Assembly (NCBI GenBank): GCA_036732755.1
Contig: DAINBU010000163.1
Location: 1-9,561, forward strand
Length of the DNA: 9,561 nt
Source of the DNA: DASRRB01 sp036732755
GTDB taxonomy: Bacteria > Planctomycetota > B15-G4 > SIAN01
Direction of reading: 5' to 3'
Part shown: in pieces, positions 8,426-9,561 of the stretch
Numbering within the stretch: position 1 is the first letter of the stretch
How the letters are laid out: every line of letters begins with the position of its first letter
Position numbers and translations under genes: made by a program
The notes under the pieces: generated by a model
The model's database searches: none
The model's input: the letters and a program-made list of their open reading frames with translations, nothing else
What the model was told of the DNA's origin: nothing

Positions 8426-9448
8426 ATGGAGACGCCCGACGTGAGCCACTGCGCCCCGCCGTCGCCGCTTCATCCCGCGCCTGCGCCCACCGTCGCCGAC
8501 GTGGAACGGCTCCTCGCGCGGCCGCTGCTCGACCTCGTCTTCGAGGCGGGCGCGGTCCACCGGCGCCGCCACGACCCGGCGGCGATGCAGTGCTCGCAGC
8601 TCCTCTCGATCAAGACGGGCGCCTGCCCCGAGGACTGCTCCTACTGCAGCCAGAGCGCGCGCTACAAGACGCCGGTCGAGCGCGAAGCGCTGCTCGACGT
8701 CGACTCCGTGCTGGCCAGGGCGCGCGAGGCGAAGGAGGCGGGCGCCGACCGCTTCTGCATGGGCGCCGCGTGGCGCGAGGTGAAGGACGGCGCCGAGTTC
8801 GACCGCGTGCTCGCGATGGTGCGCGGCGTGAAGTCGCTCGGCCTCGAGGCGTGCGTCACGCTCGGGATGCTCGACGACGCACAGGCGGCGCGGCTCAAGC
8901 AGGCGGGGCTCGACTTCTACAATCACAACCTCGACACGGGCCGCAGCCATTACGGCGAGATCGTGACGACGCACACGCTCGACGACCGGCTCGCGACGCT
9001 CGGCCGCGTGCGCTCCGCCGGCATCCGCGTCTGCAGCGGCGGCATCCTCGGCATGGGCGAGTCCCGACACGCCCGCGCGGAGCTGCTGCACGAGCTCGCC
9101 TCGCTCTCGCCGCAACCGGAGAGCGTGCCGATCAACACGCTCGTCCCGATCGCCGGCACCCCGCTCGAGGCGAGCGCGCCGCTCGACTGGAGCGAAGTCG
9201 TGCGCACCGTCGCGGCGGCGCGCCTCTTGATGCCCGACGCGGTGATCCGCCTCAGCGCCGGCCGGACCGGCATGACCGAGGAGGGGCAGGCGCTCTGCTT
9301 CCTCGCCGGCGCCAACTCGATCTTCGTCGGCGACGAGCTGCTGACGACGCCCAATCCGGAGCCGAAGAGCGACGCGGCGCTGCTCGCGAAGCTCGGCCTG
9401 CGGTCGGTCGCCGGCTGCGACGCGCGCGCCGCCTCCGGCGGAACGTGA
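8426..9448 (+). CDS. bioB: Biotin synthase BioB (radical SAM)
   Basis: BioB inserts sulfur into dethiobiotin to make biotin, the last step of the pathway, using a radical-SAM [4Fe-4S] cluster and a second [2Fe-2S] cluster that is sacrificed. All the diagnostic residues are visible. The SAM-cluster cysteines are Cys67, Cys71 and Cys74 in GACPEDCSYC. Second-cluster ligands are Cys111 (RFCMGAAWR), Cys143 (EACVTLGM) and Cys203 (VCSGGILGMGES), plus Arg275 (RLSAGR), equivalent to E. coli Arg260. YNHNLDT and the C-terminal GANSIF and LLTTPNPE segments also match. Length 340 is normal. Start choice: the ATG at 8426 has no ribosome site, whereas a GTG at 8441 has GGAG (8428-8431) 9 nt upstream, giving 335 residues; the GTG may be the true start. 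The stop overlaps the next gene's GTG. It lies 27 bp after the S8 peptidase, so it may be transcribed with it. Confidence 0.97.
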   Translation: METPDVSHCAPPSPLHPAPAPTVADVERLLARPLLDLVFEAGAVHRRRHDPAAMQCSQLLSIKTGACPEDCSYCSQSARYKTPVEREALLDVDSVLARAREAKEAGADRFCMGAAWREVKDGAEFDRVLAMVRGVKSLGLEACVTLGMLDDAQAARLKQAGLDFYNHNLDTGRSHYGEIVTTHTLDDRLATLGRVRSAGIRVCSGGILGMGESRHARAELLHELASLSPQPESVPINTLVPIAGTPLEASAPLDWSEVVRTVAAARLLMPDAVIRLSAGRTGMTEEGQALCFLAGANSIFVGDELLTTPNPEPKSDAALLAKLGLRSVAGCDARAASGGT

Positions 9449-9561
9449 GCCGGGAGCTCGACGAGCAGCTCGCGGCCGAGCTCGCCGCCTGGCGCGCGCG
9501 CAGGCTCGAACGGACGCTCGACGACGGCGGCGCGCCGCACGACCCCGCGCGCGACTTCGTC
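9445..9561 (+). CDS. bioF: Probable 8-amino-7-oxononanoate synthase, 5' fragment
   Basis: A GTG at 9445 overlaps the bioB stop as GTGA, a typical translational-coupling arrangement. The 39 visible codons stay open to the window edge. They read as a charged, helical N-terminus (SRELDEQLAAELAAWRARRL, then ERTLDD) ending in ARDFV. This matches the start of BioF proteins, which have an amphipathic helix, an Arg-rich turn and then an F-[SV]-SNDYLG motif that would begin just past the edge. BioF is a PLP enzyme joining pimeloyl-ACP (or -CoA) and alanine, upstream of BioB in the pathway, and bioB-bioF adjacency is common. The catalytic region is not visible, so another alpha-oxoamine synthase or aminotransferase remains possible. 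GAAC precedes the start and gives no clear ribosome site of its own. Confidence 0.65.
   Translation, partial: MSRELDEQLAAELAAWRARRLERTLDDGGAPHDPARDFV

Noticed and set aside
7649..9115. A 488-residue minus-strand open frame spanning the peptidase-bioB junction
   Set aside because: It runs across two real genes on the other strand and has the same composition-driven pattern.

Overview
The window is very GC-rich (by eye about 70% or more, with third codon positions nearly all G or C). It reads as ordinary chromosomal DNA from a Gram-negative bacterium. Two adjacent lipoprotein-type genes, a multidomain subtilisin with a Ser/Gly-rich linker, and the general gene style would suit a deltaproteobacterial-type lineage (Myxococcota, Desulfobacterota, Binatota or similar). 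That placement is inference; there is no rRNA or marker gene to fix it. I see no tRNA, rRNA, CRISPR array, insertion sequence, integrase or attachment site.

Layout: (1) 11-1180 (+) is mutY, the A/G-mismatch adenine glycosylase. (2) 1122-1787 (-) is a small alpha/beta hydrolase that converges on mutY and overlaps its 3' end by 59 bp. (3) A 179-bp divergent spacer follows. (4) 1967-4516 (+) is an alpha-glucan (glycogen/maltodextrin) phosphorylase of the DUF3417-containing type, with a composite hairpin starting in its stop codon. (5) After a 199-bp spacer with a strong Shine-Dalgarno come two tightly coupled genes on the + strand: a Bor-like small lipoprotein (4716-5057) and a 1112-residue S8 serine peptidase (5060-8398) with its own lipoprotein-type signal, a long N-terminal extension and two C-terminal beta domains. 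(6) Only 27 bp later starts bioB (biotin synthase). Its stop codon overlaps the GTG start of a gene cut off by the window edge that looks like bioF.

Functionally the window mixes DNA repair (mutY), storage-polysaccharide breakdown (glgP), a secreted or surface proteolysis pair (lipoprotein plus S8 peptidase) and biotin biosynthesis (bioB-bioF). Apart from bioB-bioF and the lipoprotein-peptidase pair, neighbours do not obviously share a pathway.

I did not find convincing evidence of a new biological system. The observations most worth a second look are an extra residue in the MutY iron-sulfur cluster motif, the lipoprotein-peptidase gene pair with the unassigned half of the peptidase, and the antisense 3' overlap that has given MutY an Arg/Pro tail. 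The many long antisense open frames are composition artefacts and are left out.
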